Assembly (NCBI GenBank): GCA_003104975.1
Contig: PQAM01000010.1
Span: forward strand, 1 to 64,000
Reading direction: 5' to 3'
Origin: Candidatus Methylomirabilota bacterium
GTDB lineage: Bacteria; Methylomirabilota; Methylomirabilia; Methylomirabilales; Methylomirabilaceae
DNA: 64,000 nucleotides
A program made the position numbers and the translations under genes. The notes under the pieces are model-generated. The model was not told where the DNA came from and did not search any database. It saw only the letters and a program-made list of their open reading frames with translations. Below, one piece after another: positions 20,731 through 31,780 of the stretch (within the stretch, counting starts at the first letter, position 1; each line of letters begins with the position of its first letter).

Positions 20731-21807
20731 TCAGGCGATAGTTGCACCGGGGGCGTAATTGGCATATCCCGCTATGCTCAACTCGATGGTCCGATCGAGA
20801 TCGTACCTGGGCTGCCAACCCAGGAGCGTCTGTGCCTTGGTGATGTCCGGGATGCGACGGTCGGAATCCTCGTATCCCTCACCGTAGAATTCAGTGCTGT
20901 CTACGTCCAGTATCTCGGGAAGCCTCTCGCCAGGCTTGATAAACTTCGCAGCGTAGATGTCACGCATTCGGTAGGCGAGATCTCGGATGGAGATCTCATT
21001 AGCCGGGGAGCCGACATTAAAGATCTGGCGATCGCATACGCCTCCAGGATTCTCAAGAATCCGTGTGATGCAGTCGATGGCATCGTCGATATACGTGTAG
21101 CATCGTTTGTGATGACCCCCATTGACGAGTTTCATTGGAGAGCTCTCCAGTAGGGCGGACATGAAGTTCGAGAATACCCGTGGGTTCCCTTCCTGTTCAA
21201 ACGTGAGAAAGTCGATCTTGGGCCCGATGAAGTTAAAGGGGCGGACTACCGTCCAGTTGAGGCCGTACGACATTCCGTAGGCGTGAAGAACACGTTCCAG
21301 GAGTTGCTTGGCACAACTATAAATCCACCGGTGCTTCCCGACCGGACCGAGAATGAAATTGGTGGTGTCCTCAGTGAAGAGCGCATGTCGGAGGTTCGCG
21401 GGATCCTGGAGCTCATCCGCGCACACGCTCGCCACCGTCTTGCCGTACACCTCGCATGAAGAAAACTGGACCAGGTGCTTTTTCTTTGCCATACACAGTT
21501 GGGCAATACGCAGGTTCTCGAGAAAATTCAGCTCGAAGACCTCCAGGGGCTTCTGCACATAGAGGCTGGGGTTGGCGTGGGCGATGAGGTCGACCACAAT
21601 GTCTGTCCCGTCGATCATCTCACTGATCGTGTCGCGCTCGTGGCGGACATCGCCCCGCCTGAAGGTGAATCGTGGGAGCTCCAACACCTCCTCTAGCTTC
21701 TTATCGGTGAGGTCGAAGCCCGCTACCTCGTGCTCCGTCGTGCGGAGCAGTCGGTGAGCCAGATGTGATCCAATAAACCCTCCAACTCCAAGAACCAGAA
21801 CGCGCAT
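20731..21807 (-). CDS. NAD-dependent epimerase/decarboxylase, ArnA C-terminal-like
   Basis: This 358-aa short-chain dehydrogenase of the extended type has the NAD loop VLVLGVGGFIGSHLA, catalytic YSCAK, and SSCEVYGK. It resembles the UDP-glucuronate decarboxylase half of ArnA and related sugar-nucleotide enzymes (VVRPFNFIGPKIDF, RCYTYIDDAIDCI). The formyltransferase half of ArnA is absent. The exact sugar nucleotide is not determined. It overlaps nothing and ends 30 bp before GT2. Confidence 0.8.
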   Translation of the reverse strand: MRVLVLGVGGFIGSHLAHRLLRTTEHEVAGFDLTDKKLEEVLELPRFTFRRGDVRHERDTISEMIDGTDIVVDLIAHANPSLYVQKPLEVFELNFLENLRIAQLCMAKKKHLVQFSSCEVYGKTVASVCADELQDPANLRHALFTEDTTNFILGPVGKHRWIYSCAKQLLERVLHAYGMSYGLNWTVVRPFNFIGPKIDFLTFEQEGNPRVFSNFMSALLESSPMKLVNGGHHKRCYTYIDDAIDCITRILENPGGVCDRQIFNVGSPANEISIRDLAYRMRDIYAAKFIKPGERLPEILDVDSTEFYGEGYEDSDRRIPDITKAQTLLGWQPRYDLDRTIELSIAGYANYAPGATIA

Positions 21808-21899
21808 CGTATGAGACCTCTGTGTTCTAGAGGAAGCCTGCCCTGTCTTCCGACGCTTGGAACGGCGTGTGCGCAGTTAGAGCCGTGGTCCCCACATTC

Positions 21900-22814
21900 T
21901 CATCCTTTGTGAACGGTCTCCGGATAGTACTTCGAAAGCCCATCGCAAAAATAGATCGGATCAAAGCCAAGATCGCGTCGGGCAGGATCAATATTGCAGT
22001 TCACGGGGGCTTTCTGCGCCAGGACTTGGTCCATAAAGACGATCGGGTGCGTAGAGCCGGCCTGAACCAACCGGGCGATCAGCGCGCACACACCAAGTGG
22101 TACATGGATCTTCACTGCCTTGATGCCAAGACGGTCCATCAAATAGTCCACGATCTGGTCGTACGTCAACGCCTCCGGCCCACCTATATCGTAGGTCTTG
22201 CCGATCGTCTCGGGGACATCGATAGCCTTGAACATGGCCGCCACGAGGTCGCCTACGAAGATGGGGTAGATGACATAGGAACCGTCTCCGATGATCGGCA
22301 CGACGCGCCATTTCTGCATGATGTCCCCGATCGTTCGGAGCCGCACTTCGCCGGGTCCATAGAGCAGGGCCGGTCGAAAGACGGTGAGGTCCAGATCGGC
22401 CTGCTGGAGTATCTCCTCCGCTTTCTTCTTGGTTGTGCCATAATAACCTGGGTAGTTGCGCGCGGCCTTGATCGAACTCACAAAGAGGAAACGCCTGGTT
22501 CCATGCTCCGCGCAGGCGCGGATGATGTTGCGAACCCCCCCGAGGGTGATCCGCTCGTGAGCCGTCTGAAGCATGTGTTCGTGGGCCGTGACTAGGTGAA
22601 GCACAGCCCGAGCGCCCTTGACCGCTTCGGTCACCTCCTCATAGTTTGTGATATCACCGCGGTAGATTTCCCCTCCCATTGCTTCAATTACCTTCAGCCG
22701 CTCGGAGCTGAAATCAAAGGCGCGAAACCGAACGTTTCCTACTGCGGCAAAGCGACACATGTGCGTTCCGACAAATCCGCCAGCACCGGTAATTAATATG
22801 TGAGTGTCCGTCAT
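21900..22814 (-). CDS. NAD(P)-dependent sugar epimerase-like protein
   Basis: This 304-aa Rossmann protein has ILITGAGGFVGTHMCRFA, AVLHLVTAHEHML, FLFVSSIKAARNYPGYYGTTKKKAEE and FRPALLYGPGEV. The active-site tyrosine is in YYGTTK. It is close to the NDUFA9/NmrA-like branch of extended short-chain dehydrogenases. It is the first gene of the glycosylation cluster. Its substrate is unknown. Confidence 0.75.
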   Translation of the reverse strand: MTDTHILITGAGGFVGTHMCRFAAVGNVRFRAFDFSSERLKVIEAMGGEIYRGDITNYEEVTEAVKGARAVLHLVTAHEHMLQTAHERITLGGVRNIIRACAEHGTRRFLFVSSIKAARNYPGYYGTTKKKAEEILQQADLDLTVFRPALLYGPGEVRLRTIGDIMQKWRVVPIIGDGSYVIYPIFVGDLVAAMFKAIDVPETIGKTYDIGGPEALTYDQIVDYLMDRLGIKAVKIHVPLGVCALIARLVQAGSTHPIVFMDQVLAQKAPVNCNIDPARRDLGFDPIYFCDGLSKYYPETVHKG

Positions 22815-23045
22815 TATCGAGTCATCCTTCTCTGTTGGGATCGTGAGGGCCTGCGTCCACTCTCAACAGAGATCGCCAGTCTCAGAGAAGTCAGTCAGTC
22901 CTTCGAGGTGGGTGGGAGATAGGTTCCACTCGTAACGGCGGCATTCTAAGGGGTTGGAGAATCAGAAGTCAATGGAATTTGTAGCAGGTAGTGTACCATT
23001 CCGTTGATACAAAAGTCTGGATGCTACCCGGAACCCCAAAGAGCA

Positions 23046-23087
23046 ATAAAAAACACTGAGGGACCGGCCGGGCGGCCAGTCCCTCAG
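23046..23087 (-). terminator. Intrinsic terminator after the small secreted protein
   Basis: On the minus strand CTGAGGGAC-(14 nt, itself GC-palindromic)-GTCCCTCAG is followed by TGTTTTTT. The stem is 9 bp and extends inside through GGCC/GGCC pairs. It lies 40 bp beyond the stop of the small secreted protein gene at 23130. Confidence 0.88.
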
Positions 23088-23129
23088 CGGTCGGAGGGAG
23101 GGGGAGGGGGCAGGAGGAGCAGAATGGGT

Positions 23130-23387
23130 TTATCGCCAGTGGCTGGGGATCCAAGCGCCCCAATGGTTGTAATGTCCGGGAATCCAGACAGGCCGATAAT
23201 GGGCCGGCGCGGGTCGTACATATCGAATCGGGGCCGGTACGACAACGGGAGCGCGGGCAATGACGACCGGGCCGGGGATACCAACATTGACGGCGACCCT
23301 GACCCATGCCAGAGCCGGCTGCGTAATAGCCACCAATCCACCCGTGATGAGCGCGACGACCGCCAGTTTCGATAGAGCCTGCTTCAT
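23130..23387 (-). CDS. Small secreted protein with a Val/Pro-rich, YxPGHY/W tail
   Basis: This 85-aa protein has a Sec signal peptide (MKQALSKLAVVALITGG, cleavage near QPALA-W). The mature part is rich in Val, Pro, Ala and aromatic residues and ends with PVWIPGHYNHWGAWIPSHWR. That is similar to small envelope proteins with YxWxxGHW-type repeats. Function unknown; an envelope location is likely. AGGAGG lies upstream of the ATG and an intrinsic terminator follows, so it is a single-gene unit. Confidence 0.8.
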   Translation of the reverse strand: MKQALSKLAVVALITGGLVAITQPALAWVRVAVNVGIPGPVVIARAPVVVPAPIRYVRPAPAHYRPVWIPGHYNHWGAWIPSHWR

Positions 23388-23503
23388 GATCGTTCCCTCC
23401 TGTTGGGGTTATTGTGACTGTTTGCCTCATTAGACAGCCGACCGTGGAGAGGGTTTAAGGACCGATTTACCTTGCCTCACTATACGAACTCTGCTACCAA
23501 TAG

Positions 23504-25609
<2,106 letters not shown>

Positions 25610-25637
25610 CTGTTGAGACAGTACAGCGAGATGGTGT

Positions 25638-26696
25638 GTGACGTTACAAAACCGTAGGATAGGACTGATGATTGCGTTGCTGGCCTTGACTGGCGCGGCG
25701 GCTATTGCCGGATGGGGGTTGGTGCGCGACAAGGGGGGCGGCAACAGCCTGGTGGCGAACGGGACCATCGAGGCGACCGAGGTCGAGGTGAGCTCGAAGC
25801 TTCCGGGCCGCCTCGCCCAGCTTTTGGTTGACGAGGGCGATCAGGTCCGGACAGGTCAGGTCATTGCGCGTCTCGACACCGCAGAGTTTGAGGCGGAGGC
25901 GGCACAGGCGCGGGCGGCGCTGGCCAGGGCCGAGGCGCAGCTCAAAGAGCTGTTGGCCGGCTCGCGTACGCAGGAGATCGAGGAGGCGCGCGCCAATCTG
26001 CAGCAGGCGGAGGATAATCTGAGGCTCGCGCGGGACGACTGGGAGCGATTCGACAACCTGTTGAAGGAGGGTGCGATCTCGGTGCAGGAGCGCGACCGCG
26101 CCACCAATCGGATGGAGGTAGCCATGAGCCAGGTCAAGGCCGCCCGTGAGCGGTACGACCTGGTCCGGGTCGGGCCTCGACCGGAGGTGATCGAGGCGGC
26201 CCGTCACGAACGCGATCGCGCCAGGGCAGCGCTCGCAATGGCCGAGGTCCGACTGCGCGATGCCGCAATGTCGGCGCCCCTCTCCGCGATTGTGCTGACC
26301 AAGCGTGCCGAACAGGGGGAGGTCGTCAATCCCGGTTTTCCCATCGTGATCCTCATCGATCCGGATGATCTCTGGTTGCGCGTCTACATTCCGGAGTCGG
26401 AGATCGGATTGGTCAAGATCGGCCAGGAGGCGGCGATCACGGTCGATTCGTTCCCGAGCCGGCGTTTTGGGGGGAAGGTCGTCGAGATCAGCTCCAAGGC
26501 CGAATTTACCCCTCGTACGGTCCAGACCAAGAAGGAGCGTGTGAACCTGGTGTTCGGGGTCAAGATCCGCCTGGACAATCACGAGCGGCTGCTCAAGCCG
26601 GGGATGCCGGCCGATACCGAGATCAGGACGGATGGCGGAGGGGCGCAGCCGAGCAGTCGTCGCCCATCCGCTCACGGGGGTCCTCTCAATGGCTGA
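25638..26696 (+). CDS. HlyD-family membrane fusion protein (periplasmic adaptor)
   Basis: It is the periplasmic adaptor for the ABC exporter that follows. One N-terminal membrane segment (LMIALLALTGAAAIAGWGLV) is followed by a biotinyl-lipoyl half (LAQLLVDEGDQVRTGQVIARL), a long coiled coil rich in Ala/Glu/Arg (residues ~80-190), the second lipoyl half (MSAPLSAIVLTKRAEQGEVV) and a beta-barrel. It resembles YbhG/YhiI. GTG at 25638 or ATG at 25668 could start it. Its end overlaps the ATPase start. Confidence 0.88.
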   Translation: MTLQNRRIGLMIALLALTGAAAIAGWGLVRDKGGGNSLVANGTIEATEVEVSSKLPGRLAQLLVDEGDQVRTGQVIARLDTAEFEAEAAQARAALARAEAQLKELLAGSRTQEIEEARANLQQAEDNLRLARDDWERFDNLLKEGAISVQERDRATNRMEVAMSQVKAARERYDLVRVGPRPEVIEAARHERDRARAALAMAEVRLRDAAMSAPLSAIVLTKRAEQGEVVNPGFPIVILIDPDDLWLRVYIPESEIGLVKIGQEAAITVDSFPSRRFGGKVVEISSKAEFTPRTVQTKKERVNLVFGVKIRLDNHERLLKPGMPADTEIRTDGGGAQPSSRRPSAHGGPLNG

Positions 26697-27681
26697 ACTT
26701 GACCCTGACGTCTACACTGTCATCACCCGAGGGCTGACCAGGCGATTCGGATCGATCGTCGCCGTAGATCATGTGGACCTGCAGATCAAGCGCGGCGAGA
26801 TCTATGGGTTTCTGGGTCCCAACGGGGCCGGCAAGTCCACGACCATCCGGATGCTCTGTGGGCTGTTGGATCCGACCGAGGGGTCCGGGTATGTGCTCGG
26901 CTATGATATTACGCGAGAGCCGGAGCGGATCAAGGAGCGGATCGGTTATATGTCCCAACGGTTCAGCCTGTATGAGGACCTGACCGTCCGGGAAAACCTC
27001 GACTTTTACGCCAGCCTCTACTCGGTCCCCAACGGGATCAAGCGGGCCAGGATCGAGCGGATGGTCCAGATGGCGGACCTGACCGGACGCGAGGGGGCGC
27101 TGGCGGCCCATTTATCTGGCGGCTGGAAGCAACGTCTGGCCTTGGGGTGCAGTATCATCCATAAGCCGGAGCTGCTCTTTCTGGACGAGCCGACCGCCGG
27201 GGTCGATCCGGTCTCCCGCCGAAACTTCTGGGACCTGATCTACCGACTCTCTGAGGAGGGGATCACCATCGTGGCCACCACCCACTACATGGACGAGGCG
27301 GAGCACTGCGACAGTCTGGGGTTTATCTATCAGGGCCGGATGACGGCCCAGGGGACCCGTGACGAGATTAAGGCGAATGCCCTGAAAGGCCAGGTCTTCG
27401 AGATCGAATGCCGGCCGATGCGGGAGGCGACGCTCTTCCTCGAAACGCTGCCCGGTGTGGCGGAGGTCGTTCGATTCGGCAACACCATCCACGTCGTGAC
27501 CGAGGACAAAAGCCTGGTGCCCGCCGATGTCGAGGCTCGCCTGAACGGCGAAGGGCTGAAGGTCAACCGGGTGGAGGCGACGATCCCCTCCATTGAGGAT
27601 ATCTTTGTCTCGTTCGTCGGCCTGGCCGACCGCCGCTCGCTTCGGGCACAACTGAGGCGAATGCGGGAAGGGGGGATATGA
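26689..27681 (+). CDS. ABC-2 exporter ATPase subunit
   Basis: This 330-aa ATPase has Walker A GFLGPNGAGKSTTIRML, Q-loop YMSQRFSLYEDLTVRENL, signature LSGGWKQRLALGCSI, Walker B LLFLDEPTAGVDP and the H-loop VATTHYMDEAE. It matches YbhF/CcmA-type ATPases of ABC-2 exporters. The C-terminal ~80 residues form an accessory domain of the kind seen in this family. The ATG at 26689 overlaps the hlyD stop; an earlier in-frame ATG at 26632 is less likely. Confidence 0.92.
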   Translation: MAELDPDVYTVITRGLTRRFGSIVAVDHVDLQIKRGEIYGFLGPNGAGKSTTIRMLCGLLDPTEGSGYVLGYDITREPERIKERIGYMSQRFSLYEDLTVRENLDFYASLYSVPNGIKRARIERMVQMADLTGREGALAAHLSGGWKQRLALGCSIIHKPELLFLDEPTAGVDPVSRRNFWDLIYRLSEEGITIVATTHYMDEAEHCDSLGFIYQGRMTAQGTRDEIKANALKGQVFEIECRPMREATLFLETLPGVAEVVRFGNTIHVVTEDKSLVPADVEARLNGEGLKVNRVEATIPSIEDIFVSFVGLADRRSLRAQLRRMREGGI

Positions 27682-28808
27682 GATCGCGCCTGCTCGGCCT
27701 CATCCGTAAAGAGTTCATCCAGATGTGGCGCGACCGCTTCACGCTGGGGATGATGCTGTTCATGCCGATGATGGTTCTCGGCATCATCGGGTGGGCCATC
27801 AACACCGACGTCAAGCATATGGTGACCGCGGTGCTCGACCAGTCCCGGACGCCGGAGAGTCGGGAACTCCTTGACGCCTTTACCAACTCTCAATATTTCA
27901 ACCTCGACTATCGTGTGGACAGTTATGACGCGATGACCCGACTGATCGATGGCGGACGCGCGAAGGTGGGGATCGTCCTGCCGCCGGACTACGCCCGTGC
28001 CCTCAAGCAGCAGCGCGTCGCCCAGATCCAGGTGATCGTCGACGCCTCGGACCCGCTGGTGGCGACCTCGGCCATCAATGCGGCCAACGCCATCGGCCAG
28101 GTCGGCTCGCTCAGGATCGCATCGGAGACGCTGCAACGGAGTACCGGCCGGATCCCACCGCCCGCCCCCCTGAATGTCCGGGTCCGGGCCTGGTACAACC
28201 CCGACCTTGTCAGCGCCATCTTTATCATTCCCGGTCTGTTGAGCTTCATCCTGATGCAGACCACCATCACCATCGTCGCGATGGTCGTCGTGCGCGAGCG
28301 GGAGCGCGGCACGCTCGAGGCGCTGATCGTGAGCCCGCTGCGCCGCTGGGAGCTGATGATCGGCAAGATTGTTCCGAATGTTGTTATCGGCTACGCGCAG
28401 ATGACCTTCGCCCTGGTGTTCGGCGTCTGGTTCTTTGAAATCCCGATACGCGGCAGCCTCATCCTCCTCTACTTTCTGTCGCTCTTTTTTATTATGGGGA
28501 CCCTGGGTCTCGGTATCCTCCTCTCCACCATTGCCAAAAGCCAACAGCAAGCGATGCAGATGGCGTATTTCATCTTTGTCCCATCGGTCTATCTCTCCGG
28601 CGTCCTCTTTCCGATTGAGGGGATGCCGCCTCTCGCCAAAAGTATTGCCTATGTGATTCCTCTCACCTATTACGTCGAGATTGTCCGGGGGATCATGCTG
28701 AAGGGGATCGGGATCTCCTATCTCTGGACCCATCTGTTGATCCTGACCGCCATCGGGGTTGTGCTGATCACTACAAGTATTCTTCGATTCCACAAGAAAC
28801 TGGCCTGA
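27678..28808 (+). CDS. ABC-2 type transporter permease
   Basis: This 376-aa permease belongs to the YbhS/YbhR-type ABC-2 family. One membrane helix near the N-terminus (FTLGMMLFMPMMVLGIIGWA), a periplasmic domain of ~130 residues, and five C-terminal helices are visible (for example SAIFIIPGLLSFILMQTTIT). The coupling segment VVRERERGTLEALIVSPLRRWE is diagnostic. It overlaps the ATPase by four bases. Only one permease is present, so it likely works as a homodimer. The export substrate is unknown. Confidence 0.9.
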   Translation: MRSRLLGLIRKEFIQMWRDRFTLGMMLFMPMMVLGIIGWAINTDVKHMVTAVLDQSRTPESRELLDAFTNSQYFNLDYRVDSYDAMTRLIDGGRAKVGIVLPPDYARALKQQRVAQIQVIVDASDPLVATSAINAANAIGQVGSLRIASETLQRSTGRIPPPAPLNVRVRAWYNPDLVSAIFIIPGLLSFILMQTTITIVAMVVVRERERGTLEALIVSPLRRWELMIGKIVPNVVIGYAQMTFALVFGVWFFEIPIRGSLILLYFLSLFFIMGTLGLGILLSTIAKSQQQAMQMAYFIFVPSVYLSGVLFPIEGMPPLAKSIAYVIPLTYYVEIVRGIMLKGIGISYLWTHLLILTAIGVVLITTSILRFHKKLA

Positions 28809-28913
28809 GTACAGGGCCTCTTTTCAACACGCAGCACTGCCTGTTCACGTGGTAGAATGAAATCGTACATGCTGGTGTAATGTCGCTTACGCTCCTGACA
28901 TCATTTCCGAAGC

Positions 28914-28980
28914 CGTCATTCCCGCGAAAGCGGGAATCCAGCACAGACAGACTGGATTCCGGGTCAAGCCCGGAATGACG
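28914..28980. repeat. REP-like palindromic element, second copy
   Basis: It starts CGTCATTCCCGCGAAAGCGG and ends CCCGGAATGACG, with an inner repeat ATCCAG/CTGGAT. It is closely related to the copy at 15754. It sits in the 250-bp gap between the ABC permease and the TPR gene; I see no gene in the rest of that gap. Confidence 0.85.
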
Positions 28981-29064
28981 ATCACTGTGAAGGGACTTAT
29001 GGGATACTACACCACCGTAAGGCTGGCCGTCTCAGCGCCGACAAGGTAGAAAGCGGTGAAAACC

Positions 29065-29550
29065 ATGCCTGATCCGGGACGACTTGAGTTGGCGGAATTC
29101 TACTTTAAAGAGGGATACCGATTGCAGGCGGACGGTGATCTGGAGGGTGCCATCGCGGCCTACAGACGATCGATCGAACTCTACCCGACGGCCGAGGCGC
29201 ATACCTTCCTGGGGTGGGCCTACAGCCTGCGCGGAGAGATCGACGAGGCCATTCGGGAGTGCAAGGTTGCCATCCGGATCGATCCGGAGTTCGGGAATCC
29301 GTACAACGATATCGGTGTCTATCTGATTGAGAAGGGGGACTATGATGAAGCGATGGTATGGCTGGAAAAGGCCATAGCGGCCAGGCGGTACGAGCCGCGC
29401 CACTACCCCTATATGAATATGGGTCGGGTGTTGATACGGAAAGGGAGATACGAAGAGGCGATCAGAGAGCTCAAGAAGGCGCTGGACATCGAGCCGAATT
29501 ATACGGCGGCCCGCGTCGAACTGCACAAGGTGCTCGGCCTGTTGAATTGA
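29065..29550 (+). CDS. TPR-repeat protein
   Basis: This 161-aa protein is made almost wholly of tetratricopeptide repeats. At least four units can be read (AEFYFKEGYRLQADGDLEGAI, AHTFLGWAYSLRGEIDEAI, NPYNDIGVYLIEKGDYDEAM, PYMNMGRVLIRKGRYEEAI). No signal peptide is seen, so a cytoplasmic protein-protein adaptor is likely. GTG at 29056 is an alternative start. Its partner is not evident from the neighbours. Confidence 0.88.
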   Translation: MPDPGRLELAEFYFKEGYRLQADGDLEGAIAAYRRSIELYPTAEAHTFLGWAYSLRGEIDEAIRECKVAIRIDPEFGNPYNDIGVYLIEKGDYDEAMVWLEKAIAARRYEPRHYPYMNMGRVLIRKGRYEEAIRELKKALDIEPNYTAARVELHKVLGLLN

Positions 29551-29580
29551 CCGGCCGACCTGCTTTCAGGCTTGTAGGAT

Positions 29581-30849
29581 ATGGCATCGCAATGGTCAGG
29601 TCTGCTGATGTTGCTGGCGCTTGCCGGTGTGACGATGTCGATTGACAGGCAGGCGCGTGGGGATAATGCGCCGCCCGCAGAGTCGCGCGCGTCGTTGGCG
29701 GAGAAGGCCCGACACTATTTTACGACTGATGAGTTGGCGAGGGGACGAGCCTACGCGCGCGGGCGATATCTGTTGTACGGCGTGCGAATGATAGTAACCC
29801 TCGGCCTCTTCGGGCTCCTGACCCTGACTCCGCTGTCCGCAAAGATCGGCGATCTCAGCGTCTCGATGACTGGCGGACGCGTCTGGCTGACGGTCGGATT
29901 GTACGGCCTCATGGTGGCCGCGTTGTATCATGTGGTGACCTTTCCCGTCAGCCTCTACGGCGGCTTCGTTCGCGAGCACCTGTTCGGTCTCTCCCGCCAG
30001 ACGCTTGCGGCGTGGTCAGGGGATTATCTTAAGGCGATGCTGGTCAACACGGTGATCCTACTCCCGCTGCTGATCGTACTCTATGCGTTCATCCGGCGGG
30101 ATCCCGTGCGCTGGTATCTGCCGGTGTGGATTGTTGTCGTACTTGTCATGACCGTGCTGGCCGAGCTGTCGCCGATCCTCTTCGATCCGCTTTTCCATAC
30201 GTTCCGACCGGTGCAGGATCAGCAATTGGTGAACCGACTCCGTATACTGAGCGATCGGGCGGGTCTGACGGTCGGGCCGATCCTGGAGATCGATGCCGGC
30301 CGCAAGACGACGAAGACCAATGCGTACTTTACAGGGTTTGGACGAGCGAGACGGATCGTGCTGTACGACACGTTGCTTGCGGCCTCGACCCCGGAGGAGG
30401 TGGAGTTAATTGTCGCACACGAGCTGGGCCACTGGAGGCGGCACCACATCTGGAAGGGGATGGCGCTGAGCGCTGTCTCGGCGCTGGGGACCCTCTGGCT
30501 GATCGCCCGCCTTCTTCGTATGGCGGCCGACTCGGGACGCTTCGGCTTCATTCATCCGGCCGATCCCCGTTCGCTACCGTTCGTACTGTTGCTCCTGCTC
30601 GTCCTTGCCATCCTGACGACGCCGATCCGGATGGCGATTTCACGCGCCTTCGAGCGCGAGGCCGATCGCGAATCGCTCCGTCTCACCGCGAACCCCAGGG
30701 CCTTCATCGACTCGGAGGTCGTGCTGGCCAGATCGAATCTCTCGGACGTCGACCCGCCGCGCGCTGTGGTCTGGCTCTTGTATACCCATCCCCCGATCCT
30801 TGAGCGGATTGCCATGGCAGAGGCATATCTCGCGCAACAGCGACAGTGA
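29581..30849 (+). CDS. M48 family zinc metalloprotease (Ste24/CAAX protease type)
   Basis: This 422-aa membrane protease has several hydrophobic segments before and after the catalytic site VELIVAHELGHWRRHH (HExxH near residue 280). The third ligand Glu lies in FEREADRESL. It resembles Ste24-type CAAX proteases, although bacteria lack prenylated substrates, and its bacterial role is usually membrane protein quality control. It starts 30 bp after the TPR gene and ends 14 bp before the peptidase gene. Confidence 0.9.
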   Translation: MASQWSGLLMLLALAGVTMSIDRQARGDNAPPAESRASLAEKARHYFTTDELARGRAYARGRYLLYGVRMIVTLGLFGLLTLTPLSAKIGDLSVSMTGGRVWLTVGLYGLMVAALYHVVTFPVSLYGGFVREHLFGLSRQTLAAWSGDYLKAMLVNTVILLPLLIVLYAFIRRDPVRWYLPVWIVVVLVMTVLAELSPILFDPLFHTFRPVQDQQLVNRLRILSDRAGLTVGPILEIDAGRKTTKTNAYFTGFGRARRIVLYDTLLAASTPEEVELIVAHELGHWRRHHIWKGMALSAVSALGTLWLIARLLRMAADSGRFGFIHPADPRSLPFVLLLLLVLAILTTPIRMAISRAFEREADRESLRLTANPRAFIDSEVVLARSNLSDVDPPRAVVWLLYTHPPILERIAMAEAYLAQQRQ

Positions 30850-30862
30850 GGAGGTCGCAGTG

Positions 30863-31753
30863 ATGGTCGTCAGATCGTTCGGTCCTGTGATCTTGGTACA
30901 TGGTGGAGCGGGGACGATCACCCCCGACCTGCTCGAGGTTCGGCAGGCAGGCATCCGCGCGGCCGCGGTCAGCGGGTGGCAGGTCCTTACAGCCGGTGGC
31001 TCCGCAGTGGAGGCTGTCGAACAAGCTGTCAAGACGTTGGAGGACGATCCGGCCTTCAACGCCGGCCGAGGCGCCTGTCTGAATCGGGATGGCGAGATCG
31101 AGCTTGATGCCTCGATTATGGACGGTCGAAGCCTGGCGGCTGGGGCCGTCGGCGCCGTGAAACGAATCGCCAACCCGGTGACGCTGGCGAGGGCCGTGAT
31201 GGAGGCGGGGGGACCGATCCTCCTGGTGGGTGAAGGGGCTCGGCAGTTCGCGGCTGTGGCCGGAATTCAGGAGTGCGGGGTCGACACGCTGGTCACCGAT
31301 CGGCAGCGCGCCCGATGGACCGCGCTGCGAGAGGAGACCGCCGCAGGGGTCGGCACGGTCGGCGCTGTCGCCCTCGACCGATCGGGACACGTGGCGGCCG
31401 CCACCTCAACGGGCGGCCTGCCGCTCAAGGCGCCCGGCCGCGTGGGCGACTCGGCATTGATCGGCTGCGGGACGTATGCGGACGATCGGCTTGGCGCGGT
31501 CAGTTGCACGGGTAACGGGGAGGCGATTATGAAGCTTGCGCTCGCCAAGACGGTTCTCGAGTTTCTGCGAAACGGCGAAGATCCGATGGCGGCCGCCAGA
31601 CTTGCCGTCGGCGAATTGACCGCCAGGACCAGCGCTGAGGTCGGCGTCATTCTGTTGGATCGATTCGGTCGCATCGGTGTAGCGCGGAATACCGCGCAGA
31701 TGGCCAGCGCTTGCATCCGGAACAATAATACCGATCCTGAACTCTTTGATTAA
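30863..31753 (+). CDS. Isoaspartyl peptidase/plant-type L-asparaginase
   Basis: This is an Ntn-hydrolase that self-cleaves and removes isoaspartyl residues or hydrolyses asparagine. It has VILVHGGAGTI at the N-terminus, FNAGRGACLNRDGEIELDAS, and the cleavage site GVGTVGAVALDRSGHVAAATSTGG, where the Thr of GTVG becomes the nucleophile. At 296 aa it has normal length. The start at 30863 follows GAGGAGG; a longer frame would overlap the M48 gene by ~50 bases. Confidence 0.92.
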   Translation: MVVRSFGPVILVHGGAGTITPDLLEVRQAGIRAAAVSGWQVLTAGGSAVEAVEQAVKTLEDDPAFNAGRGACLNRDGEIELDASIMDGRSLAAGAVGAVKRIANPVTLARAVMEAGGPILLVGEGARQFAAVAGIQECGVDTLVTDRQRARWTALREETAAGVGTVGAVALDRSGHVAAATSTGGLPLKAPGRVGDSALIGCGTYADDRLGAVSCTGNGEAIMKLALAKTVLEFLRNGEDPMAAARLAVGELTARTSAEVGVILLDRFGRIGVARNTAQMASACIRNNNTDPELFD

Positions 31754-31780
31754 GCTATACGAACAACCGAGGCGGAGAGC